NCBI GenBank assembly: GCA_026120185.1
Contig: JANUWF010002059.1
Span: 561,501-625,500 of the forward strand
Direction: 5' to 3'
DNA: 64,000 nucleotides
DNA from: Voacanga thouarsii
Lineage: Eukaryota; Streptophyta; Magnoliopsida; Gentianales; Apocynaceae
Shown: positions 1 to 11,337 of the stretch, one piece after another
How positions within the stretch are numbered: the first letter of the stretch is position 1
Layout: each line of letters opens with the position of its first letter
Notes under the pieces: model-generated
What the model was told of the DNA's origin: nothing
Databases searched by the model: none
Seen by the model: only the letters and a program-made list of their open reading frames with translations
Program-made: the position numbers and the translations under genes

Positions 1-2313
1 GCTAATGTACTTCCCCTGGGTTTGATTGATATCTGTTAACTAAGCCTACAATAAAGCATATATCTGGCCTAATACACAGCATGGCATACATGGGACTTTC
101 CATAGTAGAAGTACAAGGAATCCTATTCATCTTGTCTTTTTCTTCTTGTATCTTAGAACACTCTTTCGAAGAAAAAGATAACCTATGTCTGCAAAAGACC
201 TGTGCCCCTTTGCATGAGTCCATGCTAAGCCTGGAGAACATCTTGTTAATGTATGTTGCTTGGGATAATCCTAACATTCTATTATTCCTGTTTCTAAGAA
301 ACTTAATCCTGAGAATGTAACTAGCTTCTTTCAAATCTTTCTTATTAAACTGATTAGAAAGTCAAACCTTTGTTGATAACAATGTCCCTACATAATTACC
401 AATGAGTAGAATATCGTTCACATATAATAAAAAAACCACATTTATACCTTCTAATTTTTTTATATATGCATGGTTCATTCCCGCTTTGAATAAAACCATA
501 AGACTTTATAGTCTTATCAAAATAATTTTTCATACTCCTGATGCCAACTTTAATCTATAAATGGACTTCTTAAACCTGCAAACCATGTGTTCTTGGCCTT
601 TAGCAATAAAACCTTCCGATTAGGACATATAGATGTTGTCACTAAGATGATCATAAGAAATGTAGTCATGACATCTATTCGTCATATCTCATAATCATAA
701 TGACATGCGATGGCAAGGAGAATACGAATAGCCTTTAGAATGGCTACTGAGAAAAAGGTTTCCCAATAATCGATTCTCTCTTTCTGAATATAACCTTTTG
801 CCACCACCTTAACTTTGATGGTTCACACCTTCCTATTTTTATACCTCTCTCTCTTATACACCCACTTATGCCTATGGATTTATCCTTTTAGGTGAAACTA
901 TAAGATCCCAGACTTGATTGAAGTACATAGACTCAAACTCGACTTTTATTGCTTTATGCCATATTTCTGCATCAATATCAACAATAGCCTCCTCATACTT
1001 AGTAGGATTTTATTCCTGATGGTTGGAAACTAGGTCAAAAACCTTTTCTATCCACCTTTTAAGAATCTTAGATATCCTCCTACTATGATGAGGCTTCTTT
1101 TCTAAGGATCCTTAGATTGTGCCTTTTCTTATTTCGTAATTGGGTCACTAGAACTTAATTCAGTAGACAACTTCTTCATGAGTTTCATTCTGCTCGAATT
1201 TTTTGTGGACATACTTTATTCATCCTCTAAGTATCTAGTATTGGTAATTAGTAATACTTTCTACTCGTCTGGACAATAAAAATATCCACCCTTTGTTCCT
1301 TTTGGATACCAACAAAGTAGCACAACTCCGATTTTGTTTCTAATTTATTCTCCTTAATCAGTACATAAATTAGACATCCTCATATCCTAAGATAATTTAA
1401 ACTCAACTTTTGCCCAGTCCATATCTCATATGGTGTCTTAGACACTGATTTGGAAAGTACCAAGTTCGAAATGTATGTTGTTATTTCTAGGGCATATCCA
1501 AAACAAAAAAAAAAAAAGTTGGAAGAGTCGCATAAGATTTCATGCTTCAGACCATTTCCATCAACGTCGTATTCCTTCTCTCAGCTACTCCGTTCTACTT
1601 GGGGTGTCCCAAAAGCACTAAACTGAGATACTATCCCATGATGTACCTTATCGTTATTAAATTCGCCAAGAAAGTACTCTCCACTGCAATCTAATTACAA
1701 AGTTTTGATTGAGTTTACTTGTTTGAGGCCCAACATTAGCTTTAAACTTGTTAAAAGAGTCAGACGTGTATCTCATTAGATAAATGTAACCATACCTCGT
1801 ACAATCATTTGTGAAGGTGATAAAGTACTCAAAACCTCCCCTCACTAGCGTGGACAAAGGACCACACACTTAAGTGTGAACTAAACTCAATATTTCTTTG
1901 GCTCTATCTGCCTTTTGAGAAATAGACCTTTTGGTCATCTTTCCTATAAGGCATGATTCATACTAAGGTTAATTTTTCAATCTTAATGAGTCTAAAAGCC
2001 TATCATAGATTAACCACTAAATCCTTATTGAGTTAGTATAACCTAACTATAGATGCCATAAATATAAGTCATTGATATTATCCTTTCTCTTCTTGTTTAC
2101 AGGTTCACTTTGAGCATTGTGTACTTGATTATTAATAGGATTTATGAAAAATAAATTTCCTTCCATGCACCCAGTACATAAAATATCTCCATTTTTACTG
2201 ATAGAAATACAAGAATAGAACATAATATCCATGATTGATTAGCTTTGCAATTGAAACCAAATTTTGTTTAAAACTAGGTACAAATATAATGTTTATCAAT
2301 AAAACTATTCTAT
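1..2313 (-). pseudogene. Copia retrotransposon pol fragment 1 (protease end to RT), decayed
   Basis: This is part of a Ty1/Copia polyprotein read right to left. A protease-end stretch reading FVPSFKQNLVSIAKLIN lies at about 2215-2300. The GAG-pre-integrase box NDLYLWHL is near 2050-2070. The integrase core (CGPLSTLVRGGFEYFITFTN and TRYGYIYLM) is at 1657-1869. A degraded NGVAERRNRTLMEM-like segment is around 1540-1640, and reverse transcriptase runs from about 860 to 1. The RT active site reads YVND near 410 instead of YVDD, so an acidic residue is lost. The last part, MLCIRPDICFIVGLVNRYQS, is the segment between RT and RNase H. Many stops and frameshifts make it non-functional. The left end leaves the window and the right end is cut by the LTR starting at 2314. 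A similar Copia lies at 27.3-41.5 kb. Confidence 0.9.
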
Positions 2314-2916
2314 TGTTGGAATGTATACCCTCCAATCATATGTATCTAATGCATATTCGATGAAATATATTATAGTTTTAGTTTCAAAATTTTTTTAGTT
2401 TCTTTATTTTAATTTATGCACGATTTTATTAGTAAAGACTCATTGTGTTTAACTAAGTTATCTATATGAATGGAGGTTTTTAACAGTAAGATTGGATCAT
2501 AGGTTACTTAACACATAAGCAATAGTTCTTAATTGGATAATAAGAATATGAATCTCATTAGAAGAAATGTTATTATACTATGAATTCTAAATGGAGAATG
2601 ACTTACCTTGAGCCAGTGAGTTAGTCCTCTCACTTCATAATATTAGTGTATTTGCAATGCATAGAACTGGACTCGTACTATTGATTTCTCAAAGTACTAA
2701 AATAAGAGAAATCCAGACTATCATAGCTACAGTGTGGACTCATACCTTGCGGCTCAATTATGGGTTGGTGGTCTAGCGAAACTAGAAACATGTACTTCGA
2801 TGTACTATTAGTAAGGTTCTATTGTAGGCTAATATACCTATATGTTAGGTATATGTGACCTATTAATTAAGACAGATTCATACAAGAGAGCTTCTACGCA
2901 CTTGTTGGAAATATCG
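2314..2916 (+). repeat. Copia 5' LTR, left piece
   Basis: Starts TGTTGGAATGTATACCC, the family's LTR start. It breaks at the TCG (2914-2916) that is repeated at 12932-12934 after the CACTA element. Text such as the stretch near 2790 (GTGGTCTAGCGAAACTAG) matches the reverse complement of 22225 and 26900 in the other LTRs of this family. Confidence 0.8.
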
Positions 2917-3414
2917 CACTACAAAAAAATGATACATTGGCAACAAAACTTTAGCTAAGAAAAATTTTTTGTTGCTAAAAATACCCTTTAGCAAGGAAAA
3001 TTTTTCTTTTGCGACAAAAGCTTTTTGTTGCTACTAATTTTAGATCTTCGGTGACAAAATTTTTATTTCCTAGGTATAAGTGATGGCTTTAGCTAGGAAA
3101 TAAATGCATTTGCGAGGAAATTTTAAGTTTCCTCTCTAATGATGCATCATCAGTGACGAAAATACATTTCCTAGCTAAAAATATTAATTTCTATCACCAT
3201 TAACTATACATTTAGCGACAAAATTTTCATTACTAGCTAATACAATATGACCCCATAAATTTTGTAAATTGGACTCTAAATTTGTTTATACATACAAAAT
3301 GACCATATAAATTTATAAGTTGGTCCTTAAATTTTAAAATATTTATAATATGACCCTAAAAACTTTACAAATTTATCTCTAAATCTTTAAATATATATAA
3401 TATGATCAACTATG

Positions 3415-5190
3415 AGAATATGCTAGATTATGTGGCAAAATATATTTGATTACCTTCAAATTTTGTCATAATACTTTCTTTTTTTTTTACCAATTTTAAC
3501 AAATCTAACGGTTAGATCATTAATTTGATGCGTCAATCTTTGTAAATGCGTTAACTTATGGGCATTTTTACCGATATTATGCAAGATTACATGCCAAAAT
3601 ATATCTAATTGTCTTCAAAATTGGACATAACATGTTTCTTAGCAATTTCAACAAATCTAATGATCAGATCATTAATTTTATGTGCCTATCTTTGTAAATA
3701 CTTTAGGTTTTCGATATTTTTGTATATATTTTATTGGATTGAGTGCCAAAGTATATACGATTACATTCAGATTTGGTTATAACACTTTTCTTAATAATTT
3801 TAACAAATCTAACGGTCAGATTGTTAGTTTGAAGTGTCTATCTTTGTAAATACCTTAGGTTTTTAGTAATTTGTAGATATTTTATTGGATTACGTGTAAA
3901 AATAAATCTAATTATCTTCAAATTTGGTCATAATGCTTTTCCTAGCAATTTCAACAAATATAATGGTCAGATAGTTAATTTAATGTGTCTATCATCTTAG
4001 GTTTTCAGCATTTTTGTAGATATTTTGTTTGATTGCATACCAAAGTATATTCGATTGCCTTAAAATTTGGTCATAACACTTTTCTTAACAATTTCAACAA
4101 ATATATGATCGGATCATTAATTTGAAGTGCCTATCTTTGTAAATTCCTAAGATTTTCGATATTTTTGTAGATATTTTATTGGATTATATTCCAAAGTATA
4201 TCCAATTATCTTCAAATTTGGTTATAACACCTTTCTTAGCAATTTCAACATATCTAGTGGTCAGATCGTTAATTTAAAGTGTCTATCTTTGTAAATGGCT
4301 TAAGTTTTTGGTATTTTTGTGGATATTTTATTGGATTACGTGCCAAAGTATATATGATTACCTTCAAATTTGGTCATAACACTTTTCTTAATAATTTCAA
4401 TAAATATAACAGTCGGATCACTAATTTGAAGTGTCTATCTTTGTACATGCCTTAGGTTTTCAATATTTTTGTAGATATTATGTTGGATTACGTGCCAAAG
4501 TATATTCGACTACCTTTAAATTTGGTTATAACACTTTTCTCTAAAATTTCAACAAATCTAATGGCTGGATCTTTAATTAGATGTGTCTATCTTTGTAAAT
4601 ATCTTATATTTTTGGTATTTTTTTAGATGTTCTATCGGATGATGTGTCAACATATATCTCATTATTTTCAAATTTTGTCATAACACTTTTATTAATAATT
4701 TTAAAAAATCTATCGGTCGGATCATTAATTTGAAGTGTCTATCTTTGTAAATGTCTTAGACTTTCAGTATTTTTGTAGATATTTTGTTGGATTATGTGCC
4801 AAAGTATATCCGATTACTTTCAAATTTGGTCATAGCACCTTTCTTAGAAATTTTAACAAATCTAGCAATCACATCATTAATTTGATGTGCCTACCTTTTT
4901 AAATGTCTTAGGTTTTCTGTATTTTTGTAGATTTTTTATCGAATTACATGTCAATGTACACCTGATTGCCTTCAAATTTTGTCATAACTCTTTTCCTAAT
5001 AATATCAATAAATCTAACGGCTGGATCACTAATTTGAAGTGTCTATCTTTTTTGGTATTTTTTAAGATATTTTGTTTGATTACATGCCAAAGTATATTTG
5101 ATTACCTTCAAATTTGGTCATAACTATTTTCTTAGTAATTTCAACAAATATAACGGTCAGATTATTAATTTGAAGTGCCAATCTTTGTAT
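3415..5190. repeat. Tandem array of about 151 bp units (11-12 copies) inside the CACTA
   Basis: A unit containing GGATTACGTGCCAAAGTATA, a CAAATTTGGTCATAACAC segment, AATTTCAACAAATCTAACGG and TTGAAGTGTCTATCTTTGTA recurs. The TTGGATT landmark falls near 3735, 3885, 4029, 4180, 4332, 4484, 4635, 4788, 4940 and 5076, a period of about 143-152 bases. Units are diverged by substitutions and small indels. One more partial unit sits at about 5740-5870, beyond a TA-rich expansion. Confidence 0.88.
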
Positions 5191-5208
5191 ATATAATATA
5201 TACACAAA

Positions 5209-5245
<37 letters not shown>

Positions 5246-5452
5246 TTTGTAAATAATATATATAAAGTGTATATACATAATATAATATACATAAATATAA
5301 TATATATATATAGAGGAAAATATGTAAATATAATATTGATTTATGAAAAAATATAATATATATATATATATTGTATATACACTATATATATTATATACAT
5401 ATATTTATGTATCAATAAATTTACATATATATATTAAAATAATATTTTCCTC

Positions 5453-5483
<31 letters not shown>

Positions 5484-5625
5484 ATAAATTAATATATTAA
5501 AATAGTATATATATATATATTATATATTATAAATATTAATATATATATATGTATGTTTATATATGTATATATAAAATAATATATTAACAAAGTTTATATA
5601 TATTGTGTGTGTATGTGTGTGTGTG

Positions 5626-5661
<36 letters not shown>

Positions 5662-5735
5662 TATTTAAAAAGTATATTAATAATTATTGATTTATGTATA
5701 TATGTAAATTATATACATACATATGGTATGTATTT
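5187..5735. repeat. TA/TG-rich microsatellite tract
   Basis: Long runs of TATA with a (TG)n run at about 5462-5484 and another TG-rich tract at 5607-5627, interrupting the 151 bp array. No coding potential. Confidence 0.85.
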
Positions 5736-5918
5736 ATATATCCAATTATTTTAAATTTGGTCATGATATATTTTTTAGCAATTTTAACAGATCTAATGGT
5801 TGAATCGTTAATAGGATATACTTATGTTTGTAAATGCTTTAGGTTTTGGGTAATTTTTAAATATTTATAGTATGATCCAAGAAATCTTTTTTAAACTAGT
5901 CCCTAAATTACCTATATG

Positions 5919-5923
<5 letters not shown>

Positions 5924-5955
<32 letters not shown>

Positions 5956-6140
5956 TATATATATATATATATGTACATATATATATATATATATGTACAT
6001 ATATATATATAATATTCATATATACATATATTTGAGTATATATAATATGAAAATATATTATATATATGTATATGAATATATATATATATATATACATATA
6101 TATTTGTTCATATATATTTATACATATATATATATATTAT
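5924..6140. repeat. (TA)n-rich region with repeated ATGTACATATATAT units
   Basis: Short repeats of ATGTAC followed by a TA run recur with a period near 28 bases between 5930 and 6010, then irregular TA repeats to 6140. Confidence 0.8.
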
Positions 6141-6355
6141 GTACAAATCATTTATTAAAAAGATGATATAATTAATAGTATATAAATTTTTAAAATTATA
6201 TAAATGTACAAAATAATTTATTATATTGTGTAATATCGTTTAATATTACATTTACTATGATTATTATTATTTGTTATAGTAATTATATTTAAAAATAATA
6301 CAAAATGAATGTTTAGAATAGTTCAAATAAAAAAAAAAAAGATTGAGTCAAACAA

Positions 6356-6425
6356 GTCACTTAGCCTATTGGCTAAGTGCACAACCTCAAAATGTAGAGG
6401 TTGTGGGTTCGAATCACAGGAGGCT
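6356..6425 (+). repeat. tRNA-like (SINE-like) module inside the CACTA
   Basis: The stretch has an A-box-like TAGCCTATTGGC at 6362-6373, an arm in which ACAACCTC pairs with GAGGTTGT around 6381-6404, and a B box GGGTTCGAATCAC at 6405-6417 in a T-arm-like stem. This order and spacing are those of a tRNA-derived RNA polymerase III promoter. The downstream 6430-6600 has two similar units containing GATCTAGTGC and a CCATGAAGA piece. A related tRNA-like module sits at the matching place of the second CACTA copy (63716-63790, opposite strand). I do not call it a functional tRNA: the acceptor stem is not evident and it is embedded in a transposon. Confidence 0.7.
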
Positions 6426-6945
6426 GGAACATTTCAGCCAATTTGAGGGGTGTAATCTAGTGTGCCTTGTCTATGAAGATGGCTGCGCACTATAAGGAGA
6501 ACGTGATCTAGTGCAGCCAGTCCATGAAGAGGGCTACGCAGGTGATCTAGTGCGATTGGTTTACAAAAAGGTTTGCGGTCCATAGGTCGAAACAATTCAA
6601 AAAAAATTATTTAAAAAAATTTTTAATAAAGCTTTAGTGAGGAATTTGTTTTGTCAGTATTGACCCCTTTTGGTGACAAAATTTTTTATATTCGCGAGGA
6701 ATATTTTTATCGTTATTAACCCCTTTCGACGACGAATTTTGTTGTATTGGCGATGAAATTTTTTTGTCGCAAAAGTAATATATTTTCTCACCATAATATT
6801 TAATTTATATACAAAATTATATTTGTAATGACAAAATTTTAGTGACGAAATTATTTTGTCACTAAAAATCTTTATCGGCAAAACTACAACCTTTGGCGAC
6901 AAAATTTTGATACCTTTAGCGACGAAATTTTTCCTAGCAAAAAGT

Positions 6946-8458
6946 TGATGCGCTAACTTTGGGTGTAAAAAATCATCAAATTTAAATCCATCCCTTAGTC
7001 AAGTTTTAATTAAAACATTAATTTCAAAATCTACATACAAGCAAGTATACTCATCGCAAGCATAGCATAGGGAATTAACGAGTATCGATCCTCTAAAGAA
7101 CAAGTACACACTAATCACTTTTCATTCATTATTTAACCGACCCAAATTAAGTGATAAAATAATAAGAAGAAAAATAAAGAAATATATACAAGTCAAGAAT
7201 GTAAAAATATGCAATCTAGACAAAAGCTCCGAAAAACATGATAATGAATCACTTAGCCAATATCACAATCAAGTATTATCTTGGTTTCATGAATTATTTA
7301 ATATACACCCACTTCGTTTGCAATCCATAGAATCACTATCTTCTACTTAAATTGGTGAACATATTTTATCTCGACTAACTTATCCAAAAGATGCATTAAA
7401 ATCCATCCTCATATAAACCCTATATTTTAGGTGATTTAAAACATGAAATTTGTCAATGAATCCATAATCTAGCAATCATCAACTAACCTTTGATTACCTA
7501 TGTTCTAGACAATTAACCTCTTTTTCAAGCAAGTTAAGAGATAACAAAGACGAAACTAATTAATTGAAGTCATTACCAACCTCTTTTTCAAGCAAGTTAA
7601 TAACATAAATCAATCTACTAACTACGTAAGAAAAACAAGCAATCAAATCCCAAGATAAATAATGAATTGATCAAAATACTAAACTAACTCAAGAAATCAT
7701 GAATCACAAAAACTATGTCAAACTACAATGGAAATATTGAATGCATGATTGTTGAAGGAAAAGAAAACAAATGTAAAAGAAAGTACTCATAGATAAGCCT
7801 CTTTCTTCCTCCTTGAAGACTCTCATGAACAATTATCCTTGATTAGGTGAATCTCTTCTTCAATGAGTGATTGAGAATTTTTGCTCTTGTAGTCCACCTC
7901 TCTCTATGTGTATCCCTTTTCTCTTGTGTTTTCTTGTGGTTTTATAGGCCTCTTAGACGCTAAATTCGTGGCTTAGGACGTCTTGGCCGAGTAGGATTCG
8001 AAAAATACTAATTTCTTGCACAGAATATTCGCCTTCCAGAGCCTACCTAGCACCGGGTACCTTCAACCCACCTAGCGCCAGGTACACACTATTCTTCCTC
8101 TGGAGTTTTATTCTGTTTTTGCTTTGCTCTCATCGGTGGACAGAATGGAACCGACAGCAGGTACACTTGCTAGACCTGGCATCGGGTCTTTTTTGGCTTT
8201 TCCCTAAACGTTGGCTCAATTTCTGCTGCTTGACCAGAATGGACCCGATGCCTGGTCCATTAGCTGGGCCTGGCACCAGGTACTTTATGGAATTGTTCAC
8301 TTTCTACTCGATTTTAACTCAAATATGCACAAATTTGCCAACAACACTTTTTACACCAAAATGTCATATAGGAAGGAATATGCCTAGTTATTACAACAAA
8401 TGTACCTTTAAATAACCTCAAATAACTAGAAAAATAATAGCAATTTTAGCCCTTATCA
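6946..8458 (-). repeat. Gypsy A 3' LTR
   Basis: TG...CA repeat unit of 1513 bp. Reading the minus strand, a TATA box CCTATAAAACC lies at about 7937-7950. Upstream of it (about 7990-8290) is a block with repeated CACCGGGTACC / CCTGGCACCAGGT motifs. Duplicate of 11338-12728. Confidence 0.9.
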
Positions 8459-8474
8459 ATTCCCCCACACTTGA
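8459..8474 (-). promoter_or_regulatory. Polypurine tract of Gypsy A
   Basis: The minus strand reads AAGTGTGGGGGAAT directly before the LTR's TGATAAGGG. This is the usual plus-strand priming site position. Confidence 0.8.
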
Positions 8475-8477
8475 ACA

Positions 8478-8497
8478 TTTGCTTGTCCTCAAGCAAA
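8478..8497. promoter_or_regulatory. Perfect stem-loop next to the PPT, shared with Gypsy B
   Basis: TTTGCTTGTCCTCAAGCAAA is an inverted repeat (arms TTTGCTTG and CAAGCAAA). The same palindrome occurs at 31494-31511 at the same distance from the polypurine tract of Gypsy B, so it is a conserved part of the 3' untranslated region of this group. Confidence 0.75.
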
Positions 8498-9535
8498 ACA
8501 CTTTAGTCCAAGAAAAATAATCAAGAAAACACAAGTCTTTACTTATTCCAAAAACTCTTTACCATAGCAAAGATTGTATCTTCCCTTCAACTTTAGAGAC
8601 AACTCTTGTCATTCATACCCTTTGAAAATAATACAAACTTTGAAACTTTTGACAAGATACCCCAAAACTCTTGAAGTCAAATTAATCAAATGTATACCTT
8701 AGTCTAAGAAACTTATTTCACTCTTCAAGTACAAATATAACTAACATGAATCACACAAGTCAAGCTATCTACCAACTCAAGCATTATAAATCCAAAAATT
8801 GCACAACTTAAGTCATCATGTAAGGAAAGCACTTCAATCTTTTTCTCTCTATTCTTTTCAATGACTTAGGGAATTGATAGCCTCAAGTACATGAATTTCT
8901 TTTTACACACCGTATTGGTCCCCTTTTAGTCATCACTCATCATTTTTTCAACAATATTCCATTCTTTTGCTGTTGGGAATTCATAGCCTCAAGAAAGTGG
9001 ATTTCTCTTCACTATCCGTATTGGCCCCCATAATTAAGCAAAAATATTTTTTTTTTTCTCATCTTCAAAAAGGAAGCAATCAACTCATTCTTTCAATCTT
9101 CACCTCACAAGAATGTTTCACAATTTTTTCTTCATAATCTTTCATCTCAAAGATCTTTTATCCACTCACATTTCTCATTATAACTCAAAGCTAGCAAAGT
9201 TTAAACTCATAATATAAGAGTTAGCTAATAAACAGCACTCATATTCATCATATCTTCCATATTTCAATTAGATGAGTCAAATAACATCCAAACACCAATG
9301 CATAAATAAGATTAATCAAACATTCCATGTTTTGCAAAATTTCCTATCCAATAAAACCAGTTTCATCAAAATCCACCTAATGAATGACAAAACTCATATC
9401 CAAGTAAGAAAAAGAATTACAACCTTGCTAATCAATGAAAACTACTGAAATTTTGAAAATTTTTCACAAAAATGATATATGGAAAAGTATTTCTTCAACC
9501 TCATTCCCTCCTCCCCCCTCCCTTCCCCCCCCCCC

Positions 9536-9537
<2 letters not shown>

Positions 9538-9577
<40 letters not shown>
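9538..9577. repeat. (AC)20 microsatellite
   Basis: Uninterrupted CA dinucleotides following a run of C (9525-9535). Confidence 0.97.
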
Positions 9578-9581
<4 letters not shown>

Positions 9582-10359
9582 ACTAAACATTGTCCTCAAT
9601 AGCCTAACATATCCCATAACCAAGGGACTAAGAATGTAAAGAGGGAAAATAAAATAATACTCCCCAAGGCAGATTAGCTCTAAGACAAGAGAAGTGCAGC
9701 CTTCAAAAAGTTGGAAGAATTATTACCAGTGAAACAAGCCTACAACAAGAAAAATAAACACCCAATTAAAAGCCTAAAAAGGAATTGAAATAAAATAAGA
9801 TAAAAGGTTAACAGAAATCAAACGAAAAGAAAAATAGAAAGTCAAAGCCTCTAAGTCTACCTCGAAGTAGAGCCTCCAAATTGTCCAATAGAACCACCAA
9901 ATAGACCACCACGAGCTCCAAATGGATCACGAGGTCCTCCTTATCTCAACTAAACACACTTTGCAAATGGTTCTCTTTTCAGCGAAGAACTTTTCCAAAC
10001 TTTTGTTGCTCAAGAAAAAAAAAACAAGGAGAATATCCCATGTAGATATCAAAAGCACAATGTCAACTGACTTGAATCAACACAACAAAATATCACAAGG
10101 AGGCCAAGATTTCCATATTTGCAAAATTTTCAGAAAAATGCATAGCTAACTTTTAGAAGCAATCAAGACTCACAATCCATTCTATGAATTTTTCTACCAC
10201 CAAATAAACTCAACAAAGATATGTCTATGTCCAGTAAATTTTTCCTCAAAAATACATGTACAAAATGCCAAGAATTTCAAGAGGATAAAATCTACCTTAC
10301 TATGAAGAGAGTTTTGCACCAATATATTCCCAACATGTGAGCCTTAAAACTTTAAATTC

Positions 10360-10740
10360 AACAGGGGGGGGGGAGCATTCGTAGGAGAAGGAAAGCAGGG
10401 TGAAGAAGAAAGGAAGACGAAGATGAAGGGAAGGAATGAAAGACAGGGAAACGAAAGTATCTTTCTGGAGGAATAGGAAAAGAAGAATCAAAGAAGGAAG
10501 ATAAATAGAAAAAAAAGACAAACGAAGAAAGAAATAAATGAAATAAAACACAAAGAAATGAATTTGGGGGGGAGGGGTTGGCGCTTCACTTGACAAACAA
10601 GAGAAACAAACAATAAAAAGAAAAGGAAAAAAGAAAAGGAAGAAAAGACAAAATAGGAAGAATTTGGGAAGAAAAGAAAAAGAGTAAGAAAACAAACAAA
10701 AAAGGAAGAAAAAAATAATAATAATAATAAAAGAAAGAAA
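10360..10740. repeat. Polypurine / polypyrimidine tract
   Basis: Nearly 380 bases are almost all A and G on the plus strand (GGAAAG, GAAGAAAGG, GAGGAATAGG), with two G runs (10364-10373 and 10565-10578). Such strand asymmetry can favour triplex (H-DNA) structure. The long minus-strand frame over it is only an effect of composition. Confidence 0.85.
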
Positions 10741-11313
10741 ATTGAAATTTGATTTTTTTTTTTTTTTGTGTTTACTGTGGGGCAGTACAGGACCAGAGCC
10801 TAGGCCATTTTCTGGCCTAGCAGTAGGTCAGCTTTGGCCCAATTTTTTTTTATTTTATCTTTTTTTAAATAAAATAAAATAAATTAAAACTATCCTAATT
10901 GAATGCATGAACATAGTACATTTAAAACAAGAATGCATAAATTCAAAATTAGACTACCATTAAAATAATAATCATAAGAGGAATAACAAAAAAATAATAA
11001 ATAATCAAATTAAATAAAAATAAAAATAAATTAGTGTGCCCAAAATATCATGTTGGTGTACGTCAGGAAAAAGTGCAAACCTGAAAATAAAAAAAAAATT
11101 AGTAGAGACTCAAAATTATTAATGTAAAAACTATCAAATTAAAACTACAATTAGTGCATATATTTCACATTAATATTAGGTTAGTAAAATTAAATAATAA
11201 AATATACAATATATACAAACATACAAAGACAAGTTAATAAATATCAACATGTATCTACCTATTTACATATTTACATGGCTAAATCAATGAAATCCAAGCT
11301 TTCATGATATTGT

Positions 11314-11331
11314 TCCCCGAAAACGACGCCA
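11314..11331 (-). promoter_or_regulatory. Primer-binding site, tRNA-Asp type (Gypsy A)
   Basis: The minus strand reads TGGCGTCGTTTTCGGGGA, close to the complement of the 3' end of plant tRNA-Asp(GUC) (TGGCGCCGTTGCCGGGGA). It lies six bases inside the 5' LTR edge at 11338. Confidence 0.85.
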
Positions 11332-11337
11332 AAAACT

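Larger units (their letters stand above)
8498..11313 (-). other. Interior of Gypsy A, no recognisable genes
   Basis: About 2.8 kb of A-rich non-coding DNA. It contains an (AC)n microsatellite at 9538-9577 and a purine-rich stretch at about 10360-10740. A GGCCTAGGCC-type motif block lies near 10790-10840, and AT-rich DNA fills the space up to the primer site. Reading frames here are low-complexity and do not resemble gag or pol. Confidence 0.7.

Noticed and set aside
3415..5190. CRISPR-like array
   Set aside because: Units are contiguous, 151 bp, diverged and without spacers; this is a tandem repeat in a plant transposon.
5912..6097. Tyr-Ile repeat reading
   Set aside because: Translation of TA repeats.
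6356..6425. A functional tRNA gene
   Set aside because: It has boxes A and B, but I could not pair an acceptor stem, and a similar module sits in another transposon copy; a SINE-like module is the better reading.
10300..10695. 131-residue minus-strand reading rich in Phe, Leu, Ser and Pro
   Set aside because: The frame is open only because the DNA is a polypurine tract; hydrophobic runs are a composition effect, not membrane helices.
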